The translations under genes were made by a program, and so were the position numbers. From positions 1 through 15,906 of the forward strand of contig JBGSQB010000044.1 of assembly GCA_041738285.1 (NCBI GenBank): a DNA stretch of 15,906 bases, in the 5' to 3' direction. The notes under the pieces are model-generated. The model had not been told where the DNA came from. It made no database searches and worked only from the letters and a program-made list of their open reading frames with translations. Origin of the DNA: SZUA-521 sp041738285. GTDB taxonomy: Bacteria; Pseudomonadota; Gammaproteobacteria; Pseudomonadales; Azotimanducaceae. Positions 6,727 to 15,516 of this stretch are shown piece by piece; position 1 is the stretch's first letter, and each line of letters starts with the position of its first letter.

Positions 6727-7953
6727 TCATGCCGTCAGCATGGCGCGCGCTTTGTCGATTCCGGCGACCAGCCGATCCACGTCGGCGGTCGAATTATACA
6801 GACCGAAGGACGCGCGAACGGTTCCAGGGATTCCCAGTCGCGTCATTAGAGGCATTGCGCAGTGATGCCCGCTGCGCACCGCCACGCCCTGCTGATCGAG
6901 CAACGTGCCGACATCGTGCGGGTGCTGGCCCATCAGCAGAAACGAGACGATGGCGACCTTTTCGTGCGCAGTGCCGATGAGTTGGACACCTTCGGTCTGT
7001 GCTAGACGGTCGGTGGTCAGACGCAGCAGGGCATGCTCATGAGCGCGCAACGCAGCGCGGTCGAGTGCGCTCAAGTAGTCGACTGCAGCGCCGAAACCGA
7101 TTGCACCGGCAATGTCCGGTGTGCCGGCTTCGAACTTGAACGGCAGACGATTGTAGGTGGATCGTTCGATGGTGACGGTCTCGATCATTTCACCGCCTCC
7201 CTGCCAGGGCGGCATGGCGTCGAGCAGGGCGGTCTTGCCGTACAGCGCGCCGATCCCGGTCGGTCCATAGGCCTTGTGCCCGGAGATCGCGTAGAAGTCG
7301 ACGTCCAGAGCTGCCACATCGATGTCCGTGTGCGCGGTTGCCTGTGCGCCGTCGATGACGACCACGGCGCCGACCGCGTGGGCCTGCGTGATGATCGTTT
7401 CGATCGGATTCACTGTGCCGAGCGCATTCGAGACATGACCGACCGCGACGATGCGCGTACGCGAGTTCAGAAGTCGGCGAAAGTCATCCAGATCTATTTC
7501 GCCGGTGGGGGTGACCTTGGCGGCGCGAACGTGGGCGCCAGTGCGCGCTGCGATGAGCTGCCACGGGACGATGTTGGAGTGGTGTTCCATCTCGGTGATG
7601 AGAATCTCGTCACCAGCCCCGAGCACGCTGCCACCATAGCTCTGTGCGACGAGGTTGAGCGATTCGGTGGTGCCGCGCGTCCAGATGATCTCGTGGACAT
7701 GCCGAGCGCCGAGGAAACGCTGCAGCTTCACTCTGGCGGTTTCGAATGCATTGGTCGCGCGATCGGCGAGCGCGTGCGCGGCGCGATGAACGTTGGCGTT
7801 GTCGCGGCGATAGTAGTCGGCGATGGCATCGATCACGCGTGCCGGCTTCTGTGTCGTGGCGGCATTGTCGAGGTACACGAGCGATTTGCCGTTGACCACC
7901 TGGTCGAGGATCGGAAAGTCGGCGCGCAGCCGTTCGATCGAGCTCACGGTCAT
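6727..7953 (-). CDS. sufS: SufS, cysteine desulfurase (group II, PLP enzyme)
   Basis: A 408-aa class V aminotransferase-fold enzyme that removes sulfur from L-cysteine as an enzyme-bound persulfide. Visible active-site parts are YLDNAATTQKP near the start, EMEHHSN with the PLP-stacking His124, DGAQ with Asp201 and Gln204, SGHK with the PLP-binding Lys227, and RSGHHCAMP with the catalytic Cys365. Length and residue numbering agree with E. coli SufS (406 aa, Lys226, Cys364). The short loop around the cysteine is the group II type that needs SufE, and sufE is present in the same operon. The ATG overlaps the sufD stop by four bases. A 22-base gap separates it from the A-type carrier gene. Confidence 0.98.
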   Translation of the reverse strand: MTVSSIERLRADFPILDQVVNGKSLVYLDNAATTQKPARVIDAIADYYRRDNANVHRAAHALADRATNAFETARVKLQRFLGARHVHEIIWTRGTTESLNLVAQSYGGSVLGAGDEILITEMEHHSNIVPWQLIAARTGAHVRAAKVTPTGEIDLDDFRRLLNSRTRIVAVGHVSNALGTVNPIETIITQAHAVGAVVVIDGAQATAHTDIDVAALDVDFYAISGHKAYGPTGIGALYGKTALLDAMPPWQGGGEMIETVTIERSTYNRLPFKFEAGTPDIAGAIGFGAAVDYLSALDRAALRAHEHALLRLTTDRLAQTEGVQLIGTAHEKVAIVSFLLMGQHPHDVGTLLDQQGVAVRSGHHCAMPLMTRLGIPGTVRASFGLYNSTADVDRLVAGIDKARAMLTA

Positions 7954-9083
7954 AACTCCAGAATCGATTGCATGGCGGTCTCGACGCCGAGTTGCATTGC
8001 GGCTTCGGTGACGATGCGACTCAGGAACGCCCGCGTCAGCAGGCTGCGCGCGGCATGCTCGTCGATACCGCGACTGCGCAGATAGAAGAGTTGGCCGGCG
8101 TCGAGCGCGCCCACGGTTGCGCCGTGACTGCAGGCTACATCGCGGGTGTGGATCTCGAGCTCCGGCTTCGTGTTGATGCGAGCAGTGGGCATCAACAGTA
8201 GATTACGATTGGTCAATTGGGCGTCGCTGCCGCCGGCGCTCGGATGGATCTCTATGCGGCCGTTGAACGTGAGCTGCCCTTTGTCAGTGGCGATACCATG
8301 CACGAGTTGCCGACTGCGTGTGTCGCGCCCGAAGTGGTTGATGGTTACGTACGAGTCGATCGCATGCGCCTGAGACGCGATGATGCCGGCGGTCAGCGAA
8401 GTGCTCGCCGCGCGTCCGCGCAGGTCGACGACGATGTCGGCGCGACGCGGCTTCGAGCCGCACAGGTAGTGGTCGAGGTCGTAAACAGCCCCGTCGCCCA
8501 GCGTGGCGTGCAGCAGCCCCCATGCGGACTGCTCACCGGGTTCGTACTCAGTGCGTTGGTGATAAAGGCGCGCATCCGCGGCGAGAGAGATCTGTATCAC
8601 TCGATTGCTGGCGCGGTCGACGCGCGCGTGACGCTCGACGATTTGCATGCGACTCTTGCCGCCCATGCGCACGATCACGCGGTTGCAGCCTGAACTCGCA
8701 TGATCGATGTGCAGAGTCTCTTTGACCGTACGTCCGGCCGCGACGTCGACCACCGTTACCGAATCAATGAGGCTTGCGTTGATGCGGGCCAGCGGATGTG
8801 ACTCAGCAGGAATTGCCGCCGCGGTGGTTTGCGTGATGGTCACGCCTGCCGGGGTGCGTCCACCAGCGAACTCGATTCGGGGTGCTGCTGCTGTGTCACT
8901 GGTCAACAGATCACTGCGGTAGTATGCGGTGATCGGCGTGTATTTGAATGCTTCGATCTTCTTCGAGTCGGGTAATCCGTGACGGCGCAGTTCTGCAAGG
9001 GCTGGCGCGCGCAGCGCGTCTGCCGCAGAGGGCGCGGATGCATATTCGAGCAGGCGGCTGAGAAAGTCGTTGTTTGCGGTCAT
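7950..9083 (-). CDS. sufD: SufD, Fe-S scaffold complex subunit
   Basis: A 377-aa SufB/SufD-family protein. The C-terminal core contains CSHGATVGALDAGQLFYLRSRGID, where the histidine matches His360 of E. coli SufD, a residue needed for iron entry and for contact with SufB. The middle is the repetitive beta-helix typical of the family (GQLTFNGRIEIHPSAGGSDA and following). An in-frame start at 9140 is possible, but the ATG at 9083 is preferred: it starts four bases after the sufC stop and gives a family-typical N-terminus (FLSRLLEYASAP, then ELRRHGLPDSKKIEAFKYTP). It works as the SufBC2D scaffold with its neighbours. Confidence 0.95.
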   Translation of the reverse strand: MTANNDFLSRLLEYASAPSAADALRAPALAELRRHGLPDSKKIEAFKYTPITAYYRSDLLTSDTAAAPRIEFAGGRTPAGVTITQTTAAAIPAESHPLARINASLIDSVTVVDVAAGRTVKETLHIDHASSGCNRVIVRMGGKSRMQIVERHARVDRASNRVIQISLAADARLYHQRTEYEPGEQSAWGLLHATLGDGAVYDLDHYLCGSKPRRADIVVDLRGRAASTSLTAGIIASQAHAIDSYVTINHFGRDTRSRQLVHGIATDKGQLTFNGRIEIHPSAGGSDAQLTNRNLLLMPTARINTKPELEIHTRDVACSHGATVGALDAGQLFYLRSRGIDEHAARSLLTRAFLSRIVTEAAMQLGVETAMQSILEL

Positions 9084-9087
9084 CGCT

Positions 9088-9842
9088 TCACGCGGCGTCT
9101 GTGAGCCATCCGTAACCTCGCGACTCGAGTTCGCGCGCAAGTCCGGCGTCGCCGGAGCGAACGATCATGCCATCGCTCAGCACGTGCACGCGGTCGGGAA
9201 CGATGTGATCGAGTAAGCGCTGATAGTGCGTGATCAGCAGCGTCGCCCGGCCGGGATCGCGAAAGCGGTTCACGCCGGCGGATACGACTTTGAGAGCATC
9301 GATGTCGAGCCCCGAATCGGTTTCGTCGAGCACCGCGACCTTAGGCTCGAGCATCAGCAATTGCAGGATCTCGTTGCGCTTCTTTTCACCACCTGAGAAT
9401 CCCTCATTGACGCCTCGTTTCAGGAACTCGGTGTTGAGCGCCAGATCCGCCGCCACACTGCGAACCCGCTTCATGAACTCGATGGTCGACAAGGGCTCGG
9501 TGCCGCTCGCCCGGTGGTGTGCATCGAGTGCGGATTTCAGGAATTCCATGTTGGAGACGCCTGGAATCTCGATCGGGTACTGGAATGCAAGGAACAGTCC
9601 AAGATGTGCCCGAGATTCCGGCGCAAGACCGAGCAGGTCGGCGCCGCCGATGCGCACGCGGCCTGCGGTCACTTCATAGCCTTCGCGGCCCGCCAGCACA
9701 TAGGCGAGCGTGCTCTTGCCTGATCCATTTGGTCCCATCAGCGCGTGCACTTCGCCCGCCGGGATCGACAGACTGAGACCCTTCAGAATCGGTGTGCCAG
9801 CCACACTTGCGTGCAGGTCCTCTATTTCGAGCAGGTTCTTCG

Positions 9843-9846
<4 letters not shown>
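9088..9846 (-). CDS. sufC: SufC, ABC ATPase of the SufBCD scaffold
   Basis: A 252-aa ABC-type ATPase. Walker A GPNGSGKST is at about residues 38-46, the Q-loop lies in FLAFQYPIEIPGV, the signature is FSGGEKKRNEILQ, Walker B with the SufC-specific LDETDSGLDIDALK follows, and the H-loop is in ITHYQRLLD. ATP use by SufC drives a shape change in SufB/SufD that permits cluster assembly; it is soluble and not a transporter. The long open frame upstream to 10476 is antisense-like noise within sufB; the ATG at 9846 overlaps the sufB stop as ATGA and gives the normal family length (about 250). Confidence 0.98.
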
Positions 9847-11294
<1,448 letters not shown>

Positions 11295-11356
11295 AGCCCG
11301 TCGTTACCTTTCTCGTCGCACAGTCAGACCGCATTGTACCGTCGCCGCTCCCGCCT

Positions 11357-11381
11357 ATACCAGACTAAATTACTCGGGTAT
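11357..11381 (-). promoter_or_regulatory. Type 1 IscR binding site in the suf promoter region
   Basis: This 25-base element reads ATACC-A-GACT-AAAT-TA-CTC-GGGTAT on the plus strand. Against the recalled type 1 IscR consensus (ATASYYGACTRWWWYAGTCRRSTAT) I count 23 of 25 matches, differing at position 6 and position 17, and the two halves form an imperfect palindrome. Type 1 sites are normally bound by cluster-loaded IscR, which represses Fe-S assembly genes when clusters are plentiful. On the minus strand an extended -10-like element (TGG then TATAGG, 11362-11354) overlaps the site, so binding should block sufB transcription. The -35 is not clear. The site is 62 bases from the sufB GTG and 54 from the divergent methyltransferase ATG. 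Confidence 0.75.
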
Positions 11382-11435
11382 TTGCCCGGGACCCGCGCCG
11401 CCGCTACCATCGCGCGCTTTTCGGAAGCCCACGCC

Positions 11436-12065
11436 ATGCCCCGACTCGAACGCATGCCCGAACCCCACGTTTATCGGGCGTACGGCATCTATCTGTTGCA
11501 GTCCCAACATCGGCTGATGCGACAGCTGCGGCGAGTGCACGAACCGTCGGTGCATGGGCACAAGACATGGGATTCGAGCTTTCTGCTCATGGATTATCTG
11601 ATGGCGCACCCGATTCGGCGCGGCACCAAAGTGATGGAAGTCGGCTGCGGCTGGGGTCCGGCGAGCGTCTTTTGCGCCAGTCACTTCGGCGCCAGAGTGA
11701 CCGGGGTCGACATCGACAAAGACGTGTTCCCATTCCTTGACGTGCTGGCGGCTCTGAACGACGTCAAGGTGACCACCGAGCAGGGTCGCTTCGAAGATCT
11801 CACCGGCAAGCGCCTGAGCCAGGAGCGGGTACTGATCGGCTCGGATATCTGCTTCTGGACCAAAATGGTCAAGCCGCTCTACCACCTCGTCCAGCGCGCC
11901 ATGCGAGCCGGCGTCAAGCGCGTGATCATCGCCGATCCCGGCCGGCCCACGTTCTATGATCTGGCCGAGTTGTGCCGTAAGAACTACGACGTCGAACTGG
12001 CCGAGTGGTATGCGGTGGAACCCAATCGGGCGACCGGCGAGATCCTAGAAGTCAGACGAAAATAA
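11436..12065 (+). CDS. Class I SAM methyltransferase, probable protein-lysine type
   Basis: A 209-aa soluble methyltransferase. SAM motif I is VMEVGCGWGPAS (about residues 66-77) and the acidic end of strand 2 is GVDID (about 90-94). Later segments SDICFWTKMVKPLYHLVQRAM and VIIADPGRPTFYDL resemble the METTL20/Methyltransf_16 group, whose members carry a D-P-G-R-P motif and methylate protein lysines. The ATG at 11436 is chosen because GGAAG lies about nine bases upstream and residues before it fall in the promoter region; the frame reaching back to 10938 is antisense to sufB. A weak candidate promoter is TTGCCC (11382) - 17 bases - TACCAT (11405). It shares its upstream region with the suf operon. 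The substrate is unknown. Confidence 0.85.
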   Translation: MPRLERMPEPHVYRAYGIYLLQSQHRLMRQLRRVHEPSVHGHKTWDSSFLLMDYLMAHPIRRGTKVMEVGCGWGPASVFCASHFGARVTGVDIDKDVFPFLDVLAALNDVKVTTEQGRFEDLTGKRLSQERVLIGSDICFWTKMVKPLYHLVQRAMRAGVKRVIIADPGRPTFYDLAELCRKNYDVELAEWYAVEPNRATGEILEVRRK

Positions 12066-12082
12066 TCAATAGATAGATCACG

Positions 12083-12757
12083 TTACGACTCATTCGTGAT
12101 AAATCGCTCGAGCTGGTCTGCGAGACTGTTGCAGGCGCTGTTCTGAACCCGTGCCAGGAACGGCACGGGCACGATCACCGCGGGCATGTAGCTCACGCCG
12201 GTCGCATCGGAGCTGACTTTTCCGACCTGGGCGCCGTTCTTGATGTCCCATATGGCCGCTTCGTAGAACGAGTCATCTTCCCAGGTGAGGAACCCGAAGC
12301 AGGCGGCGCCCGTCGGGCCCGCCGCGCAGGCGAGCGAGCCGCCGCCGTCGGTGCGCTGGGTACCCCCTTCCACCCAGATCACGTAGCGAACCCCGATCGA
12401 GTCGAGCTTCTCCGACAGGAGCGGGTGGCTGATGATCTCTGGCAAGTCACTGGTGTCGAGGGGGGCGGTGCGGGGTTCGAACCAGGGAAACAGGGCGTCG
12501 ATGAAGGCGTCTTCCCCGATCACGGCGAGTTTCGACTTGCCGCCATTGAGGTTGCCCGCGACGCACTCGACGAAGTCGCCTTCGATATCCTCACCACCCT
12601 TGTGGTGGCGACCGAGTACGACGACGGATTCGTGCGCTTCCAGACCCGTTTCCGCCTGGCGCACTTCCTGAATCGTGGTGGTGACGCAAGCCGAGGTAAC
12701 GAGCGCGGCCAACGTAATCGCTGCGCCGTGAATGATGTGCGAACGATGAGCAGTCAT
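12083..12757 (-). CDS. Predicted outer-membrane lipoprotein, unknown family
   Basis: A 224-aa protein with a lipoprotein signal peptide: a short basic start, the hydrophobic stretch AAITLAALV, and a lipobox-like TSAC with Cys24 as the probable lipidation site (Thr at -3 is less usual than Leu or Val). Val at +2 does not signal inner-membrane retention. The mature part has VVVLGRHHKGGEDIEGDFVECV, a D/E-rich middle, VRYVIWVEGG, a Gly/Ala/Cys segment (SLACAAGPTGAACFGFLTW) and a strand-like AAIWDIKNGAQVG, which resembles lipoproteins that assemble in beta-rich envelope complexes, but I cannot name the family. It is the last gene of the VWA cluster and overlaps the upstream lipoprotein gene by four bases (ATGA). 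Confidence 0.75.
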   Translation of the reverse strand: MTAHRSHIIHGAAITLAALVTSACVTTTIQEVRQAETGLEAHESVVVLGRHHKGGEDIEGDFVECVAGNLNGGKSKLAVIGEDAFIDALFPWFEPRTAPLDTSDLPEIISHPLLSEKLDSIGVRYVIWVEGGTQRTDGGGSLACAAGPTGAACFGFLTWEDDSFYEAAIWDIKNGAQVGKVSSDATGVSYMPAVIVPVPFLARVQNSACNSLADQLERFITNES

Positions 12758-13395
12758 TGGACGTCGCTCCTCTCGTGGCCCTTAAGCCAGCGCTGCACCT
12801 TCGGGTCGGCAGTGAATCGTAACGCCAGAAAGGCGGCTGCGTCGCGCATCGCCGTCATGGTGGCCGCCTGCATCCCCGGTGCGTCGGGGTTGGTCATGAA
12901 CCCGTACTCGTCCTTGCTTGCTTTTCCGTACGCCGTCAGCGGCCATGCGACGATCAGTTCGCCGGTGGGTGCGTACAGACGCACGATGTAGCGGATCCAG
13001 ACTTCGTAGAATTCGCTCTGAGTTTGCGCCGGCACAGCGATCTGCATCTTGTCGATCACCGGCGCGATGATGCCGTCAAAGCCGCCGCCGTCGGCCACGT
13101 TGCCGACCGGCACAACCTCATCGAACAGCGCGTCGAACACGGTGGTGAACAGTTTTGGCTGCATGGCGCCGATATCGACGCGCCAGGGGCCACCGCGGTC
13201 CAATGTCTCTTCGTGCACGTACTCGATCAGTGCGGGTTCGAGTACGAGCCCGACACGCACGGGCGCGGAAACGACGAGTGGTGTAGGCAACTCGCCGTCG
13301 AGCACAATCGATGCACCGCCCTTGCAGCCACTGACGCCGGCCAGTGCCATGCACGCGATGACCACGATTGCGTAGGCACTGCGGCGATGGGTCAT
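12754..13395 (-). CDS. Predicted lipoprotein of the VWA cluster
   Basis: A 213-aa protein with a clear lipoprotein signal: basic start (MTHRR), hydrophobic core AIVVIACMALAG and lipobox VSGC with Cys24. Lys at +2 fits outer-membrane sorting. The ATG at 13395 is preferred over an in-frame upstream start at 13458 because AGAAGGA lies seven bases before it and the signal peptide starts directly after it. The mature protein contains strands such as VRVGLVLEPALIEYVHEET, WRVDIGAMQPKLFTTVFDALFDEVVPV and YIVRLYAPTGELIVAWPLTAYG, then an Ala-rich C-terminal helix. I do not recognise the family. A 37-base gap separates it from the second VWA gene; it is likely co-transcribed and may anchor or cap the same complex. 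Confidence 0.78.
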   Translation of the reverse strand: MTHRRSAYAIVVIACMALAGVSGCKGGASIVLDGELPTPLVVSAPVRVGLVLEPALIEYVHEETLDRGGPWRVDIGAMQPKLFTTVFDALFDEVVPVGNVADGGGFDGIIAPVIDKMQIAVPAQTQSEFYEVWIRYIVRLYAPTGELIVAWPLTAYGKASKDEYGFMTNPDAPGMQAATMTAMRDAAAFLALRFTADPKVQRWLKGHERSDVQ

Positions 13396-13432
13396 TGTGC
13401 TGGTCCTTCTGGCTCTGTGGCGTGCGATGCGT

Positions 13433-14431
13433 TCATTGATAGTCTGGTAGTCCCACAAAGGTGCCGTTGTTTCGGTGCGTCAGCTCACGCATCAGAGCGG
13501 CAAAGCGATGGAACGATGCACGCCGTTCGGATACCGAGGCCAGCACCGGGAATCCTACGGCGTGGATGCGCATGCGTCGTTCGCCCGATTCGTCCGCCTG
13601 GTTGATCCGATCGACGGTGTCGACGACTTCTTCGATGCTGTTGCCGGTGAAGTCATCGCCGAACACATAGATGCTGACCCGCTTGCCCGGATCATAGAAG
13701 GTTCGCACGGCGCGTTCGATGCCTTCCACGGGGCTCGAGTTCGAGAATGGATTCCACGAACGCATGCGCTCCAGGATCGCCTTGCGGCGAGCTGGCGAAT
13801 CAGGAATCCAGCGGCCGGCATAGCGCGAAAACATGTAACCGCCCTGATCGTCCATCACCTGGATCCCCTTCACCGTGGGATAGATCGCGAGGGTTTCCGA
13901 CAATTTCTGCATCGCGAGCCCCCAGGCGAAATTGAACATACTGCCTGAAGTGTCGATGACGAAGATGATGTACTCGCTGTCGACCGGAATACCGCCGATG
14001 GTGTCGTCCGAGCGCGTGAAACTGGTGCCGAGCAACCGTTCCATCTCTTCGGTGAGGCTCTGCTTGGCGGTGGTGAGTTTGGACTCGGCAGTGGTCTGCT
14101 CTTCTGCCTGGCTGCGCGTCGTCTCGTAGCGACCAAGTATCGTGCTCAGCTCACGATTGAGTTGTGCGATGGTCTCGAGTTCCAGATCGAGCTCGCGCTG
14201 TTTCTGTGTGAGTTCGCGGGTTAATGTAGTGGTCTGACCGCGAATGTCGTGTACCGCCTCATCGCGCGCGGCAACGAAACCATTGAGCCGCGCGCTCGTC
14301 TTTTCCAGGATCAAGGGCTCAGCCGTCTTCGTGATCATCAGTAGCAGGATTACGGCACCAAAGCCGCAGCAGATGACGTCGAGGAACGACATCGATATTT
14401 CTTCGATCGGCCGTCGTGCGTTTGCCCTCAC
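13433..14431 (-). CDS. Membrane-anchored VWA protein with TolR/ExbD-like helix (second of pair)
   Basis: A 332-aa protein. An N-terminal transmembrane helix (about residues 14-34, SFLDVICCGFGAVILLLMI) contains a single acidic residue, Asp18, as in ExbD/TolR/MotB proteins. Residues about 43-133 are a coiled coil rich in Glu, Gln, Arg and Leu. A VWA domain follows, with the metal-site motif DTSGS at 160-164; the third-loop position has SSP (232-234) rather than the usual Thr, and Asp259/260 in VFGDDFTG could supply the last ligand. The start is a GTG at 14431, overlapping the upstream stop as GTGA, with GAAGGA six bases before it. The VWA domain should face the periplasm, probably as a binding module. 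Confidence 0.85.
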   Translation of the reverse strand: MRANARRPIEEISMSFLDVICCGFGAVILLLMITKTAEPLILEKTSARLNGFVAARDEAVHDIRGQTTTLTRELTQKQRELDLELETIAQLNRELSTILGRYETTRSQAEEQTTAESKLTTAKQSLTEEMERLLGTSFTRSDDTIGGIPVDSEYIIFVIDTSGSMFNFAWGLAMQKLSETLAIYPTVKGIQVMDDQGGYMFSRYAGRWIPDSPARRKAILERMRSWNPFSNSSPVEGIERAVRTFYDPGKRVSIYVFGDDFTGNSIEEVVDTVDRINQADESGERRMRIHAVGFPVLASVSERRASFHRFAALMRELTHRNNGTFVGLPDYQ

Positions 14432-15516
14432 GGCCAGTCCTTCGATGGCGACAGGAACGAACCCTTGGTGATGTGCGCAAGCCCCCAATATGAACCCGCG
14501 GCGTAGGGGTCACCCTCCATGGGGAATAGGATGACGTTGAACGGCACGTTCAGCTGCAAATCCTTGACCGCGTCGTTGAATAACGACAATCGGTCCCGGC
14601 CGCTGATCGTTGCCGAACGTGGCGCCCGAGTACCCATGGTCGGCAGGCCGTCGACGATGAGTACGACGTTGTCCGGAGCGGGACGCATGCTGTCGATTGC
14701 GGTGAACAGCGCAGCGAGATTCGTGCCCTTGGCCGGGATGATCTTCTTGAGGGCGCCAATCGCGGCGTCCATGTCGGTGCGCGCGTTGCTGTCGAGCCAG
14801 CGCCCCTGGCTGCCGGCGAGGAGGGGGGTTGCGGCCTCGGAGAAACCGAACAGCTGATACTCGCTGGTCAGAGGCAGCTGCGCCACGAGCCACTCGACGG
14901 TCGCGACGGCGCGACGCCACTTGGGCGATTCGAGTTTGCGGTCATCGTCCATGTTGCGCCTGCGCAACACGTTGACGATCGTCTCGTCCAGCATGCTCGC
15001 CGACGTGTCGATCGCGATGAATATGCGATCACCACCGAGCTTGAGTCCGGTGAGATACTGTCGATCGCCTTCGCCTGTGAACTGACGTGCGCGGTCACCG
15101 ACGTCTTCATCCACCGTAGACTTCAATCGCTCGACTTCAGTCGTGCGTGACTCGATGTCGCTCTTGAGTCGATTGACGTGTTCGATCTTGGCGAGGGTGT
15201 CTGCCTGCAGTGTGGTGAACTGCTCGCGCCGATCGGCAAGCGTCGCGGTCAGCGCGGCGCGTCGGCGCGCCGCATCGTCGAGCCGGCGCTCGACAGATGT
15301 CAGATTCTGGCGCACGTCGGCCATGTTTACCTGCCCGGTCGTCACTTCGTAGTCGAGCTTGCGCAACTCGGCGTAAAGATCCTCCTGCGTGGTCCGCAAC
15401 TCGACTTCGGTCGCGTGATTGATGATCAGGTAGATCAGGACAACGGCGCCAAAGCCGCACGACATGATGTCGAGAAACGACAGCGAAAAGACGTTGAACC
15501 CGCGCTTACGCGCCAT
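14428..15516 (-). CDS. Membrane-anchored VWA protein with TolR/ExbD-like helix (first of pair)
   Basis: A 362-aa protein built like its neighbour: a basic start (MARKRG), a transmembrane helix at about 13-33 (LSFLDIMSCGFGAVVLIYLII) with Asp16, a coiled coil over about 35-135, and a VWA domain. The metal site is complete: DTSAS at 170-174, Thr265 in KGTNLAAL and Asp289 in IVDGLPT. The two VWA proteins share SFLD and CGFGAV, suggesting an old duplication. The ATG at 15516 is chosen because GAGG lies six bases upstream; a TTG at 15522 is also in frame. It overlaps the FHA-like gene by 11 bases and the next gene by four. Membrane-bound VWA proteins with coiled coils may act as rod-like force or scaffold parts; no substrate can be read from the sequence. 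Confidence 0.87.
   Translation of the reverse strand: MARKRGFNVFSLSFLDIMSCGFGAVVLIYLIINHATEVELRTTQEDLYAELRKLDYEVTTGQVNMADVRQNLTSVERRLDDAARRRAALTATLADRREQFTTLQADTLAKIEHVNRLKSDIESRTTEVERLKSTVDEDVGDRARQFTGEGDRQYLTGLKLGGDRIFIAIDTSASMLDETIVNVLRRRNMDDDRKLESPKWRRAVATVEWLVAQLPLTSEYQLFGFSEAATPLLAGSQGRWLDSNARTDMDAAIGALKKIIPAKGTNLAALFTAIDSMRPAPDNVVLIVDGLPTMGTRAPRSATISGRDRLSLFNDAVKDLQLNVPFNVILFPMEGDPYAAGSYWGLAHITKGSFLSPSKDWP

Noticed and set aside
7033..8085. 350-aa plus-strand open frame
   Set aside because: Lies antisense to sufS and the end of sufD, both of which have full family motifs; its composition (many Cys, His, Arg, Asp) is that of an antisense shadow.
12066..12082. Expected terminator between convergent methyltransferase and lipoprotein genes
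   Set aside because: The gap is 17 bases with no GC-rich stem or T-run, so no terminator can be called.
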